From Imbricaverruca yamaguchii (lineage: Eukaryota > Arthropoda > Thecostraca > Neoverrucidae): a stretch of 64,000 nucleotides of DNA. The stretch covers positions 786,501 to 850,500 of the forward strand of contig JAOTOL010001394.1 in NCBI GenBank assembly GCA_034440575.1, read 5' to 3'. The position numbers and the translations under genes were made by a program. Shown here piece after piece: positions 11,567 through 23,559 of this stretch (position 1 is its first letter; each line of letters begins with the position of its first letter). Under the pieces are notes generated by a model, which worked only from the letters and a program-made list of their open reading frames with translations, did not search any database and had not been told where the DNA came from.

Positions 11567-12059
11567 CGAGACTTAATGAGCAAATTTGGCAATTGCTGTC
11601 TGTTCTTTCCCATCCAATGTTCCATTCATCGAATTGCACTAAATTAATGCATTGAAGTGGTATGCGAAACATATAGTGAGTGCTCTAACCAGCTACATAA
11701 TATATGACTGGCTGACGTATGCTATATCGAATGCATTAAAGGCATTCACCCGGTCCCTTTTGGTTCCGTCTCTGATCGTGGTTTCATCTAACTTCATTCA
11801 CCGGTCGACAGCGCTACGGTCGCCGTTTTCGTGGAGCACGCCGTAAACCTGACACTCATCCCAAACAGCCTGGTCCCGACCCCGCGTTTGGGCTGCCGTT
11901 GGCTACGCGAACTCTCCCATCGTCGACCCCGCACACAACAGTCAGTGGTTCGCCTTCGCCGACCTGACGTCTGCTTCCAGAAAATGACCGCTAACGTTGC
12001 AAGTAGCCATACTGCGGGCCCTTTCCGACATCCTGCTGTGCACCCTTCGAGGCCAACCG

Positions 12060-12285
12060 TTTACGTACATTTGCTAACGTACATTTGCGTACGTACGTCT
12101 GCCATACGTACCTTTGTGTACGTACCGTCCGGTTACCCTGCCATACATACATTTGCTATACGTACTATCTGCGCTTACGTACATCTACCATGCGTACTTG
12201 TGCGCATACGTACAGTTACTTACGTACATTTGCTCACATACATCCGTCATACGTACATTTGTCCTCACGTACAATTCTTCTAGAA
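12060..12285. repeat. 16-bp ACGTAC minisatellite (reverse orientation)
   Basis: About 13 degenerate units close to GCGCTTACGTACATTT. It is the reverse complement of the consensus of the larger array at 47455-48085. Open frames through it encode repeats such as TYICVRT and are artefacts of a 16-bp period. Confidence 0.85.
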
Positions 12286-12559
12286 TCGGGTTTGGCTGGT
12301 AATGTTTTCTCGGAGGCATCAATGGTCACTGAACTAGACGAGTTCGAATTCGGGTCATGGGGTCTCAAAGATATCGTTCTCAGGAGAACATACAATGCAC
12401 CCCCTCCACAAAATATAGTGCTTATATGCACTCAATATACATGCGAGGTTGCGTGTATAACATGCCAACAACTTGAAAGATGTGCGACCTCAGACTAAGT
12501 CATGTTGCTTGGTTTGGATCAAGGCTTCTTAGTGATATGTTTGAGGCCAGAAATATCCT

Positions 12560-12900
12560 ACCTAATTAATCCACCTCGATGGCGCAGTCGATGCACGCGC
12601 CTGTTTCACATGTGGTATGTCTTTAGTAACGTCTGACCCTGTGCTGACATTTGCTCGGGCGGCTCCTCTATAGGAGATTGCAGCCACTGGGGAGAGTCAG
12701 CTGTACCACGGAATTAACGCCGATCGACCACCGCCCGCTGCGCCGGGTTTGCATGCATGCTAGCCCTTTAAGCAGACCCTCCGGTCCGGTGACAGGCCCC
12801 GGTGGCGCGCCCTCACCTCGTGTCACTGCAGCATACTCCTCTTCAGCGGCTCCAGGATAAAGCAATGGACCGTGTACACAATATGCCACGGTGGGGCACT
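12560..12900. repeat. GC-rich block, probable dispersed repeat (SINE-like)
   Basis: A GC-rich island inside AT-rich intron. On the minus strand it stays open for about 110 codons without recognisable domains (SGRWSIGVNSVV segment near 12710). The 12566-12600 part has tRNA-like GGCGCAGT. It looks like a dispersed element rather than an exon, but I have no second copy in the window to prove it. Confidence 0.3.
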
Positions 12901-13099
12901 TGAGAAAAGCGCGAGAACAAGGCTCTATCGCAAGGGTGTATAAAAATTGAACATCTACCGCCAATATAGCGTGCGTGTATGTCAAAATATGCTTCCAGAA
13001 ATATATCCCATAATAGAACCAAAAAAGTCCCCAAGAAACAATTATCCCAGCCCCCCCCAACAAGAACCGCATGTACATCATGCACCACAATGGTCTATG

Positions 13100-14400
13100 C
13101 AGCTGTACCAAGTGTCATTTCAAGGCAAGGTCTGCGGACATGCTCGAAAGATTAGCTGTAGTATCGCTCCGATCGCTCCAATCTCCGAACTCCACCCGAG
13201 TCAAAGGGATATGAGGGTGAAAGTGTATTAATTAAGGTGATTTAGTTAATACCTATTTGCGAACGTTTACTTAATTTACTTATACAATCCGATATTTAAG
13301 GCCAATTATTCTGGGTATTTTGTCGGTACAAAGTGTGCAAAATAATAACTTTAGATGATCGATGGTATATTGTCAATGTATCAACTTCTTCAAGGTCATT
13401 TCCGGTCACTAACATAAGATAACTTCCAATGACCGTGGCTAGCCTTTGGATTCATGCATGTTCAATCATAGAAAATTTATTGACCTGTCTTATTCGACAT
13501 TAGTGCCTGAATCTATCCTGGAGCCCGTCATACAAATAATATGACACGCCATAGTACAATAGATATATGTGATATTGCAGCTTAAGTTACCCTATTCCTG
13601 TACGGGACAGGGCGGATCTTTTCCATCCCTCCTCTTGTGGTATTTCCCCTGCTTTTCCCTTACCCTTTGCAATAGGAGCATCAAATTCGTGAATGTTCCG
13701 AACATTATTTTCCTACTTCATACCAACTTCATAATTAATACCAACTGCATCAGGGGCGACTTCCAGGGTCGATGTTGGGACGCACTTCCATCCTATTTTG
13801 CGAATGCATGGGACAGCACATGAATCTGAATATTTCCATAGTCTTGCTCTTCAGGTGACTGTAAATTGAAAATAAATTATTTATACTTATGCCTTGCTTA
13901 ACTACGGAAATGCTCACTTTGAGGAAAGTCATGTCAGGAGCGTATCCAGAGCGGAGGAGGAGAATAATGGGCAACATATGACCTGCTTTCTGAAAGCATA
14001 TGTATAACTTACGTTGCCATCGGAAGGTATTGAGAGGGTGTAGTGAATTCGGGATAACCGGTAGTAATGCTCCACGGGCAGTGGTGGAATCGGAGGATTT
14101 TCCAAATGGCGGTTTCAGAACGCGATGAGGTGTGGAGAAGGGCACGGACAATGGCAGATAAGGAGACGAGGAGTGAAGCAAGTAAGTTCAATTAAAATAA
14201 TTTGCACTCAGCCTTTCCAAAAATACAGTCACCTGCAATGCAAAAATGCATGTGGTTTTGCTCTTTCCTGAAAATGCACCCACTCTGCAAGGAGGAAAAG
14301 CCAAAGTAGTACAAATATAGTACAAAACAGCATCGATGAGATAATTCATCGTAACTTGTACCATATTAACGTCCACTATCGTGGGAGTATGAAATACATG
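13100..14400. other. Non-coding intronic sequence
   Basis: AT-rich, with no recognisable coding potential and no obvious tandem structure. Confidence 0.5.
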
Positions 14401-14409
14401 CAGCGTGGC

Positions 14410-15235
14410 CCATCAATTCGCCTCGGGGCCCCGAAAAAATAAGGAGACTGAGCCCATAAATCACAAGCATTGATTCTGAGAATTAAATATCAGGTCCCGG
14501 AAAATCGCTCTCGAATCCCAAAAATTGTGCATGAGGCCTCGAAAAAATAGCATATGGCTCCGAAAAAATACACCGGGGCTAGAAATTTAATGGCGGCGAG
14601 GTACACAAACATGGCGCCCAGGGCCCGAAATGTCACGCCGGACAAGCGCTTCAAAAATGCAAAATATGTGCCGAAAAATCGTGTCGAGCCCAATAAGCTC
14701 GAGCTGTGGCGCCAAAACAACGGGTAACGGGCCACGTAATGGCATCAGGATGCAGATAAATAGCACCGAAGCTCCCCAAAAAATCACGCTGGGACCCCTA
14801 CAATTTGAGTTGATCTTCTAGTACACCGTGAATATTTAAGGCATAATGGAAGGCCGAAAACGTATCAGGGCCCCCCAAAGCACGCCGATTATCGGACAAA
14901 AAGCGGCAGAGCCTTAAGATCTGAGATGGGGCCGTCAGTAAATACATCGGGGGCTCTCCCCAAAAAAGACTGGTGGCCCTCAAGCCACACCAATATTAGA
15001 AAAGCATTAAGGCCACAGCAACAGGCTGGGTCCACAAAAGGTGCCATTGTCTTGTAACAGGAACAAAAGGTGCGTCGGACGAATAAACCCATCGGGGCCA
15101 TCGAAAATGCAACAATCTATCAAAATCCAAAAAATCCACAAAAAGCAAAAAGTCCTAAGAAGCGCGAGGATCTCAAAAACATGCCGGGTCCCTAACAAAA
15201 ATGACCTGGACCCTTGCCCCTAAAACCCATCAGTA
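14410..15235. repeat. Degenerate GGGCCCC-GAAAAAT minisatellite
   Basis: About 25 very degenerate units of roughly 30-35 bp. Each joins a GGGCCCC/GGGGCC-like core to a GAAAAAT/CGAAAATG run. The same motif, reverse-complemented, forms the arrays at 38340-38760 and 39780-40130. Confidence 0.7.
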
Positions 15236-16889
15236 GACGAAGAAAACATGACTGGTCGAAACAAGAACACCCAACCAACGCTTCGGCACGGTAGCCAGTC
15301 TGTGAGCATATTTCAATGAGATGAGCTGCATTAAAGCTGAGTGGGGTATCCACATATATTTCCAAAGATAAAATGTGCGAAGAAGAGAACTTATCTGCGA
15401 ATTAAATCGATGGAATTTTCCCATCGAACTTCCATACCAAATATGCTATGACGTCACATATGACACAGGTTTATCATGTGGCAGCAATCAACAAAACGTA
15501 GCAGGCCTCGTAGTAACCGCAGAATCGCACGAGGTGCTGTGAATGCGCCGAATGTACAAATTGGGTGTGCACTGTAGGGGTGTTGGCGTAGTGATGATTA
15601 GGCGTTATCAACTGAAATGGATGAAAGAGGAAAATTGTGCATTTTAAGTTATTTGTACAGGTGTAATTTCAGAAGTGTAAGCTGAATTATCAGGGGATAC
15701 CAGAAAAAAAAATTTGAGCGGTAGATGAATGCGGGGCTTTGATAGTTCGGTTAGCGAACCGTTGTAGGAAAGGTGTGGTAACATCCATCTTTCCAGGTAG
15801 GTGCAAGCAATGACGTGTTCTTGTCACGTGAGTAAAGAATAGGGTGGCCAGACTTCGTGTAGAATATGGGGTGAGGTTTCTGAATCTGCGGAGTGACAGG
15901 ACAGATATGTATGCATTGGATTGGCTCCATCTGAGCATGACAGGAGTGGAATTGATAAGCAGGGGGCTCGACCAGGTTTTGTCTAGATGTTCAGTTCAGG
16001 GAATCTGGGCATGTCGAGAGGGATAAAGCCTATACAATATTTAGTTGTCCGTGGAAGGAAAAGAATGGCTTATCATGCTTTTGCGTCGATGCTAGTGGTG
16101 TCAGAAAGAAAACTGGGGAACTTCATACTTATACGTTGTGTTGAGAAAGCTAGATTTTGCATGTATAACTGTGGAATGGGTCCATGAACGCATTTTTTAG
16201 ATAACTTGTAGGGATTTGGGTAAATTGTTGCTGTAAACCAGATATGGCACTTCGGAGACAAAATATTTTAGAAACACGTTTTTGAACATAATTAAGGCGA
16301 TTAGTCCATTCATTCCCACGGGAATTGCGTACTTTTCAGTTGGCAACAATGTTGGTGTTATGTCAACGCCAGATAAACTGCAATCAAAGGGTTTTTGGGG
16401 ACAAGTATCTTCTCAACTGAACTCAACCCAACTCAACGATCCCGGATACCTCCAGTGGAATATATGCTCATCGTGCATGCTGAACTAAGTCAGAAAGTTG
16501 CATTGGTTTTTTGTGAAAAATAGAAAAACCTAACCTAACATAGCCTAACCCGAAGTAAAAACGCTAGCGGCAGATTGTACCCTTTCTACATGAAAACTGA
16601 GTTAGTGCCTGAATGTTTTAAGCAAACAAACACAAAAATGGCACCTTATAAATAATATTGGCTGGGGACATTTCAGGAGGCCAGGTAGGTGACCCCTCAG
16701 GATTAGTCTCCCGCTGGTGCAAGTCCTAATTGCACCACTGATCACGTTAGTCAGGTTAGTTTGCTATGCATATGAATTATTCGATTCCATGCAATTTTGG
16801 TGTGATAGCCACCAACCTCAAAGGCAGCCATCAGTGGTCACAATGCAACATCACCGCTATAATGCTGCGCCGCCGACACTGTGACTCAC
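15236..16889. other. Non-coding intronic sequence with a CCTAA patch
   Basis: No gene recognised. Bases 16525-16555 hold CCTAACCTAACAT followed by CCTAACCC, similar to the arthropod telomere repeat (TTAGG/CCTAA) but only two or three units long. Confidence 0.5.
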
Positions 16890-17103
16890 GTCGTCATGTA
16901 AACTGGCCGGCTCCACCTGATGGCTGTCGGCGTCCTGGCTCCAAGAGGACAGCACGACCGTGCAGTTCTGAACGTCATACGGCCAGCTGGCCATTTCCCG
17001 GAGACACGGCACACGGAAGCTGGACGGTGTCACCCACAACACGGTGCCTTGGCTGGTGACCGCGATCGGCACGTGCATGTAGGTCGCGTCCAAGTGGGAC
17101 ACC
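16890..17103 (-). CDS. nAChR-like receptor exon: Cys-loop and loop B
   Basis: A 214-nt exon. The acceptor is AG at 17105-17104 and the donor GTGAGT from 16889. One base completes the codon from the 26553-26444 exon (giving LVN-G-VSHLD), followed by 71 codons ending HDD in phase 0. It carries VTSQGTVLWVTPSSF (strand before the Cys-loop), then the signature loop with exactly 13 residues between cysteines (CLREMASWPYDVQNC; the family has FPFDQQNC). LSSWSQDAD follows, whose Trp is the loop B aromatic of the agonist site. This proves a Cys-loop receptor of cation-channel (nicotinic) type by sequence. Codon use is GC-rich compared with the AT-rich intron around it. Confidence 0.92.
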
Positions 17104-17663
17104 CTGACGAACACGACAGCTCAGTCGCAGCACCACGCACAGTCGCGCTGGCCAGGCTCACTGGCATTGCCACCGTTCACTATGCAACAACCTAAAAATC
17201 CAGTTATATACCAGTGGCGGCGGATTAGGTGGACCGGAGTATCAGCTCACATACTGCCAAAAGCATGGGGTCAATACTACCTTCTTGATACCCGATTCTG
17301 TGTTGGCCTAATAGATGGGCAGGTGACCAAGCGAACCTACGTAGACATTATCAAAGCAACAATTTTTTACAACCCCAAACTGAAACTTCGAATCAATTCA
17401 GCGTGTCATCAGTATGTTTATTTGTCTATCATAAAATGTACCATCAAGTCGAAAAACAATGCATGTGGCATCAATGTGGTAACCAAATATTCCAGCATTG
17501 GGCGACGTGAATAGCCGTGTGTTCAAGACCGCCCAATCAAAAACAGCAGCTCCAGAACGCCAGGTAGGAGCTTGATTCCGCAGTTCGGAGTCAGCCATAT
17601 TGTGTCCTCCGTGCGTCAGCTTAAGTCTAGGTACCTTACACGGAAAAGATGGACAGACAGACG

Positions 17664-17742
17664 CGCGCGCGCACAGACGCACACACACACACACAAACAC
17701 ACACGCACGAACGCACGCACGCACGCACGAACGCTTATATGT

Positions 17743-17817
<75 letters not shown>

Positions 17818-17828
17818 ATATATATATT
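17664..17828. repeat. Compound microsatellite (CG/CA, then TA)
   Basis: GCGC/ACAC tracts, ACGC repeats and then about 38 TA units to 17827, with one phase slip near 17806. Predicted peptides such as IYIYIY are artefacts. Confidence 0.97.
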
Positions 17829-18025
17829 TGTCGCCCCGGTAGCTCAGTTGGTTAGATCTGCACTGGTCTCCCCTGTCCTGGCAACGCTGTTCGAGTCGCT
17901 TCGCGCGCTCGCATTTAGATCCCGGCCGGGAGTGTCAGTTGGCAGCTGGCCCGATAAGGCCGGGACGAGCTACTGGGCGGCCGTGTCGGTGTATTGACGG
18001 CACGTTAAGCTTTCGATTAAAATTC
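17829..18025 (+). repeat. tRNA-derived SINE
   Basis: A near-perfect RNA polymerase III A box, TAGCTCAGTTGG, lies at 17840-17851, and a B-box-like GTTCGAGTC at 17889-17897. They are followed by a non-tRNA GC-rich body containing GATCCCGGCCGGG and a TTCGATTAAAA tail near 18010-18020. The spacing between boxes fits a tRNA head. The TA microsatellite directly at its 5' side is in the common position for such elements. Confidence 0.75.
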
Positions 18026-18149
18026 TGCCGTTGAACTGGAATCCATGGAATGGGTGGTGAGGCCAGGGTTCACGCAACAAGCTCTGCTTAGCAATAGAAC
18101 CTTGGTTCCTAAAGCCACCCCAGCAACAACTCGGATTGAATTAAAGAAT

Positions 18150-20270
18150 ATAAAAAGATATATATGTATAATATATATAAGTCAAGGCTTTTGTCCTACA
18201 ATAACAAAGGCCAAAGCACGTGTACATAGTGCTGGAATGGCATTGCTCGATAATATATTTATAAATGATGTGTCCTATGTCTGCTCTTCTCGGATATTGC
18301 TTGAGGATTTATCAGATCATCTTCCCATATTTGTGACTTTAAGTTTTGATAAAAACCAAACTTGAACAAAAGGTGATAGAGCAGAATTTGATTAAAATCA
18401 GGTGGGTAAACTAATTGATTATTTGGTATTGTCACTGCAAAATTTTAACAACACTGATGCAAACATTGCATCCTCTCAGTTCATTTAAACATTTACACAT
18501 CGCATGAAGCTTTGTACTCAAACATTGAATCACAGTAGAAGGAGAGCCCCTGTAAAACCATGGATTACTGCAAGAATATTGTGTTCCATAAACAAACAGA
18601 AAAACAAATTGTACAAGAAGTGCATACATAATAAAAGCATACAAAATGAATTGGAATATAAACAGTATAGAAACATTTTAGCTCTTATATTGAAAGATGC
18701 AAAACAAACTCTACTATCAAACAGCACAACATCACAGCCAACAGGATGGAGAAAAATATTGAAAATCATAAATGAACTGATGAAAATGAACATAGCAAGG
18801 TTAAAACTTCCTGATGAATTAATAGATGAGGATGGCAATGAATGTGACAGGAATTGTGTACCAAATGCATTTAATATTTTCCTCGTCTCTGTTGGAGAGG
18901 GACTAGAACAAAAGATAGCTTTGGTCGAAAAAGATCCAACGGAAGATATAGATGAACCTACCTATGCAAGGTTATCGGATAATATAAGGAGAAATGAAGG
19001 AATGAAGCAAGTAGTTTTACCTAATTTAAAGGCAGGAGAACGTTAAAAATTCATAGATTATAGACCTAAATCTTTACCTCCTATCTTTTGTACAATCACG
19101 GACAAAAATGACATGCATGCAAATATTACATGCATAGGCATGCAAAATATTGCATGTCGATCTTTCACCATATTTGGAACAAAATAATGTAACAAGCCCG
19201 TTCCAATATGGCTTCAGAAAATATCATGGCACATACATGCCCATTATGCATTTATATAATGAAGTTACTAAATCCATAAGAAATAAAGAAATTCTGTGCG
19301 GCTTCTATATTGATTTGAAAAAGGTCTTTGACATAGTTAGCACAGACACAGAAGTCGGAAAATTGCAGTGCGTTGGACTTCAATGTCCCCTTCTTAGAAT
19401 ACTAGAATCATACCTTAAACATAGATATCAGCAAACTAAAGTATATGATACTTTATCTGATCCAGCATTCATTTTTATGGGCGTTCCTAAGGGTTCCGGG
19501 ATCCATTCGTTTCGTATTCTGGGATCGTTATTATTCATCATATACATATTCTTGTCAAGCTAAAAGTATACATGAATTACACAATAAAATTACTTGCATT
19601 GTTCTAGAACTAACAAAATGCTATCAAGCAAATATTAAGTCACTGAATATATCGAACACAAATAACCGAATATATTCTAGAAGTCCCATTAATGACACCG
19701 ACATAATTATCAATTCAGTTAAAATGAAAAGAAAACAACAAATCAAGTATCTTGGCGTAGTGTTAGATGAAAATATTACTTGGTATGGGCACATCGATTA
19801 TATTATAGCCCTCATTAGTGAAATCTTGCGTATTATGGGAAAGGAAAAATAATTCATAACAAATCGAGAACGGAAGTATTTATACAACTCTTTAATCCTT
19901 CCCTATTTAAATTACTGCGCTGTGATTTTGGTTAGAAATTATCCCACTGGATTAGACCAAATTATAAAATTCCAGACACGTGCATTGCGAATTATTTATT
20001 ACAAATGTTATGCATACCCTGCAAATGAGTTTTTTTTTTATCAAGTACAACATTTGGAAATTCACCGATATGGTGCAGGAACAAAACAAATTAATAATGT
20101 ACATATTTGTTCATGAAACATTGCCACATGCTATGGCTGACTTTTGGGATATACAACACCTAAGACAAGAATCATTCAACATTTCTCTATACCATTTACT
20201 TATCAACAATATAGGCTGTATGCTATTGCATACTCTGCAACAAAATCCTGGAACAATGTAATTTGTAAAA
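18150..20270 (+). pseudogene. AT-rich LINE ORF2 relic (endonuclease end plus reverse transcriptase)
   Basis: Collinear + strand pieces of one non-LTR ORF2. The end of the endonuclease is at 18180-18360 (ITKAKAR..., LLDNIFIND, DLSDHLPIF). The linker is at 18540-19040 (KPWITARI, KNKLYKKC). The reverse transcriptase is at 19150-19850: FQYGFRK, GFYIDLKKVFD, SYLKHRYQ, GVPKGSG, LLFIIYI, then IKYLGVVLDENITW. The thumb region runs to about 20260 (LPYLNYCAV, FQTRALRIIY). Several frameshifts and stops occur. The segment that should hold the YADD catalytic box, between FIIYI (about 19550) and SIHELHNKI (about 19570), is missing. CR1/L2/Jockey-like by motif recall. Confidence 0.85.
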
Positions 20271-20904
20271 TATTTTCCAATAATGAACAGGTGCCAAGAA
20301 AAAGGGCGTGCTAAAGAAATGCATTAGATGTCACTTTATGGAATTGTACAAATCAAATCAAAACTGAAGTCAGAATATAGCTCATCTAATTCACAACGGT
20401 GACTTTAAAAGTTGTACCTTGCCATAGTTGGCATCAGTGTTGATGATATATGAAAACGTACAAAACTATGTGTTTTAATGGACGTTTTTGTGTTTTTTTT
20501 CCTGCTAGATGATATTGGTAGGCTGGTGCACACCTATGTTATTCTGCATGCGATGTCTCGGTATGAATCAGTTTTCAACATTTCTGTACTCTTCCAACAC
20601 TTTCATATTGTGACCCTGGGAATGCTGTGGGCGTTACTAGCTTGCTACCTCTTCGCCGAATTCCCAGACTCACTTTTCCTTTCTACTAATTGATGGTGGT
20701 CTATCTGCAAAACAAAAACAAAACAAAAATAGAAGGGATGCAATTTCTATTGATATAATCACCATCTATTGTATTTCTTGTTTGCATCCCGACGCACCAC
20801 AACATGTCGCGATCAGTGTTAAAATTCATAGTCGAATGCCGTATTAACACAAGCATTGTCGACGTTACTTTTCCTTCTAAACAGATTACTCGCAGATTGT
20901 CATC

Positions 20905-21070
20905 AGGCTGCCGTTGGCTAGCGTTTTCAAAGTTTTATTTAAGCCCGTAGCGAATCGGCTGTTTGTATTCACCCTGTATAAGATGCTATCTTGTTATAGT
21001 CTTCGAATATTATGCATGTTTCTGTATGCATACTACTTTGTAAGCATTCCCTTGGACACCTTCCAATCCG
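20905..21070 (+). repeat. Inverted repeat arm 1 (partner 23390-23556)
   Basis: The translated segments FKVLFKPVANR (here, + strand) and YKVFIKPVANR (minus strand at 23520) show that the two arms are diverged inverted copies of about 150 bp. They bracket 2.3 kb of TTAA-element sequence. They are too short and frame-broken to call a gene. Confidence 0.55.
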
Positions 21071-21139
21071 CAATGTTAACCTCGTTTCGTATGTTTCGTC
21101 TTTTAGTTTCGTCTTTTCATGCCCCCTGAGATTTGCAGT

Positions 21140-21482
21140 GAACAGTGAAAAACGGAGCGCTGCAGAGCACCGACATTTTGTATACCTTTTCCCACATCAA
21201 TTTTACATGTGTCAAAATTTCGAAGTCTTGTCTACAGTCAATGAGGTATTCAATGTCAAGTGAGGTCACCTTCAAAAATGTTGAACCTGTCGTCACGCTC
21301 TAACGCAGAAAGATATTTGAATGAAACATTCAGCGTTTGCCTATCTTTTTGGACGCAAAAATCGCACCAGAGGAACGTTTGATTTTTCGTTTTTGATGGC
21401 GTGTCAGTTTTGCGTATGTCCACACTGTGACTAAAATCGAGTATTCTAGCTAAAGAAAACAGTTTGAATGGCTCAGGTTGAC
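21140..21482 (+). repeat. Fragment of the TTAA element body (D-type)
   Basis: It matches the body of copy D at about 29766-30080 (ATACCTTTTCCCAC near 21181, then TCGTTTTTGAT, then TTCTAGCTAAAG). Copy B starts immediately after it, so an older element has probably been interrupted by B. Confidence 0.6.
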
Positions 21483-22483
21483 TTAACACGCGCCCTGGAG
21501 GGCCTCTGAAAATTGGGCGCACTGGAGGCGGGGGGGGGCGGATTCCGCCCCCATAAGATCTCGGCTCCTATTAAGGCTAGAGCAACGAAATTCGCAGGGT
21601 GGATGGGTACCAGAATGAACTCTATTGTGTGCAAATTGTGTGGCCTTAGGTTACAAAATCCTCAAGGTCAAATGAGGTCAAAACAGCAAAATTGTTTGGT
21701 TTTGCTTGGCTTGGCTTGTGATTGTTATGGATCACTGTAATTGTGCTTAAATGATCCAAAATTGGCATGAATGATGTTTTGAACATTACTAATGATGCAA
21801 TACAGATGTAACATGGACCATTTGACCTCAGGTCACCTATATATGAGTACTTTATCAGCTCATTATCTGCTCCAGTTACCGTAACCAGGCCGTTTGCCCG
21901 ATTGCTCCGTTAGAGGGCTCGGCGCAGTCGGCTTCTCAAAGAAAGGAGTGAAATACATGAATAAAGTATGGAAACGCTTAGGTACACAATGACAAACAGT
22001 ATATTTCCGGATGTGTAGGGAGTAACATGCAAAGTGACATCAATCGCATGACAGTCGTTTCCATTATGACAACATTCCAGTTGACCAAGTTTTGTTCCAT
22101 TAGCCTGTCATGAACTTGACCTGACTTGATCTCAGCGACCTAACATTACTTTGAAATTATATAGCATGACAATATGCATCAAACAAGTCGCTAGTGTTGT
22201 CAAGAACACTTTCCTTTTGCCAGATACGGGAAGCGCATCAGCGCCGATTTTTGTGGTCTGGCGCTGCGAATTTCGTTTTACTTTAACGGCCCCTAACTTG
22301 AAATATGTTCGGCCGATTTTCATTTTCTTCATTTAAACAATGCGCCGGACATTTCTAATCAGGTACGCAAACAATGGCGTACAGAAAAAATGCAGTATAT
22401 CAGCCGGTACAATATGGAGTTATGTACGAACAATCGGAGGGGTGGGCGGATGTCGCCCTCCACCCCTCCAGGGCGTGTGTTAA
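21483..22483 (+). mobile_element. TTAA-flanked hairpin-ended element, copy B
   Basis: A clean 1001-bp unit. The left terminus TTAACACGCGCCCTGGAGGG and the inward-read right terminus TTAACACACGCCCTGGAGGG agree at 19 of 20 bases, and both include the TTAA. Just inside lie hairpin-prone G/C runs (GGGGGCGGATTCCGCCCCC at the left). The body contains several AGGTCA/TGACCT hexamers. There is no coding capacity, so it would have been mobilised in trans if it is a DNA transposon. Confidence 0.85.
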
Positions 22484-23017
22484 CCTGTCATAAACTTGAC
22501 CTGACTTGACCTCGTTGATCTGACATGACTTTGAAACAATGTAACATAACAATACACATAAAACAAATCGTTAGTAGTGCGAAGAACACTTCCTTATTGC
22601 CAACATACGGGAAGCGCATCAGCGCCGATATTTGCAGTCTGGCGCTGATATTTTTTTACTTTAACGACCTCGAACTCGAAAAATATTCGGTCAATTTTCG
22701 TTTTTCTTACTTTAAGCAACGCGCCGGTCATTTTTAAGCAGGTATATAGAGTTACCTCCGAAAAACCGGATGGATGGGCGGATTTCGAATTCGAATTTCG
22801 AATTTTGTTTTAAAAATATACCCCAAAGTGAACTCCCCAGAGCCAAACACATGATGTCAATCGTGATCACGTAGACCCTGTAGTGACGTCACTTTTGGGA
22901 ATTACATTTTGGTTGTGGTTTTGGGCGCACCCTCGAGACGGGGTGTGGGGATCTGACCAGAAAGCTAAGCGTGGCAAATTTGTGTACCAGACGAGCACTA
23001 TGCAAGAGTTAGGTTAA
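22484..23017 (+). repeat. Partial copies of TTAA elements (B-like, then D/E-like)
   Basis: Bases 22484-22760 repeat the last third of copy B (TGTCATAAACTTGACCTGAC; GAAGCGCATCAGCGCCGAT). Bases 22790-23017 repeat the right part of copies D and E (GAACTCCCCAGAGCC; GACGTCACTTTTGG; CGAGACGGGGTGTG) and end in TTAA at 23014-23017. Confidence 0.65.
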
Positions 23018-23389
23018 CCATGGGATCACTCACCCAGGGGACTTTCAGAAGTCCCTTTGGTCCCTTTGTTCCAAGTATTTCATTGACGTAGAAAAGGCGC
23101 ATGCATATCGGAACTATGGTTTGAAGTTTGCATGACATTTGTACCTGGCATGTTTTATAAACTTCAGCAATAATGATGTATGCCTTCGCCTTCCTTACAT
23201 GGATGAAGCACTTGGAAATCAAATTAATAACATTTGAATAGGATAAAATGCACATCCGGATGTGTCCTGTGTAAGTGGTTCCACTGTTCAGGGCAAATTG
23301 GCCCGATCAATGAAGGCATGTGTAAGAATTTTACTTGCATCACAAACACATACCAACGCAATCTCCACCAACATGCCCATCTGGTATAC

Positions 23390-23556
23390 AAACCGAGCCA
23401 TGGTATATTATAAAGTAAATGTCGGCAAATAAATGTGCTGTATAAATTGACATGCATGATATGAGAAAATATTAGGAAAAGACGTATGATACAGGAGAAA
23501 GCGAGCGACCGATTCGCTACCGGTTTAATGAACACCTTGTAGATGCTAGCCAACAA
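23390..23556 (-). repeat. Inverted repeat arm 2 (partner 20905-21070)
   Basis: See the partner at 20905. The minus-strand reading ASIYKVFIKPVANR is aligned with ASVFKVLFKPVANR. Confidence 0.55.
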
Positions 23557-23559
23557 AAA

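Noticed and set aside
17829..17905. A functional tRNA gene
   Set aside because: Only the A and B boxes are tRNA-like. The acceptor and anticodon stems do not pair, and the body continues as a SINE.
17572..17997. Open frames rich in THTH and IYIY over the microsatellite
   Set aside because: They are simple translations of CA and TA runs and cross into a SINE.
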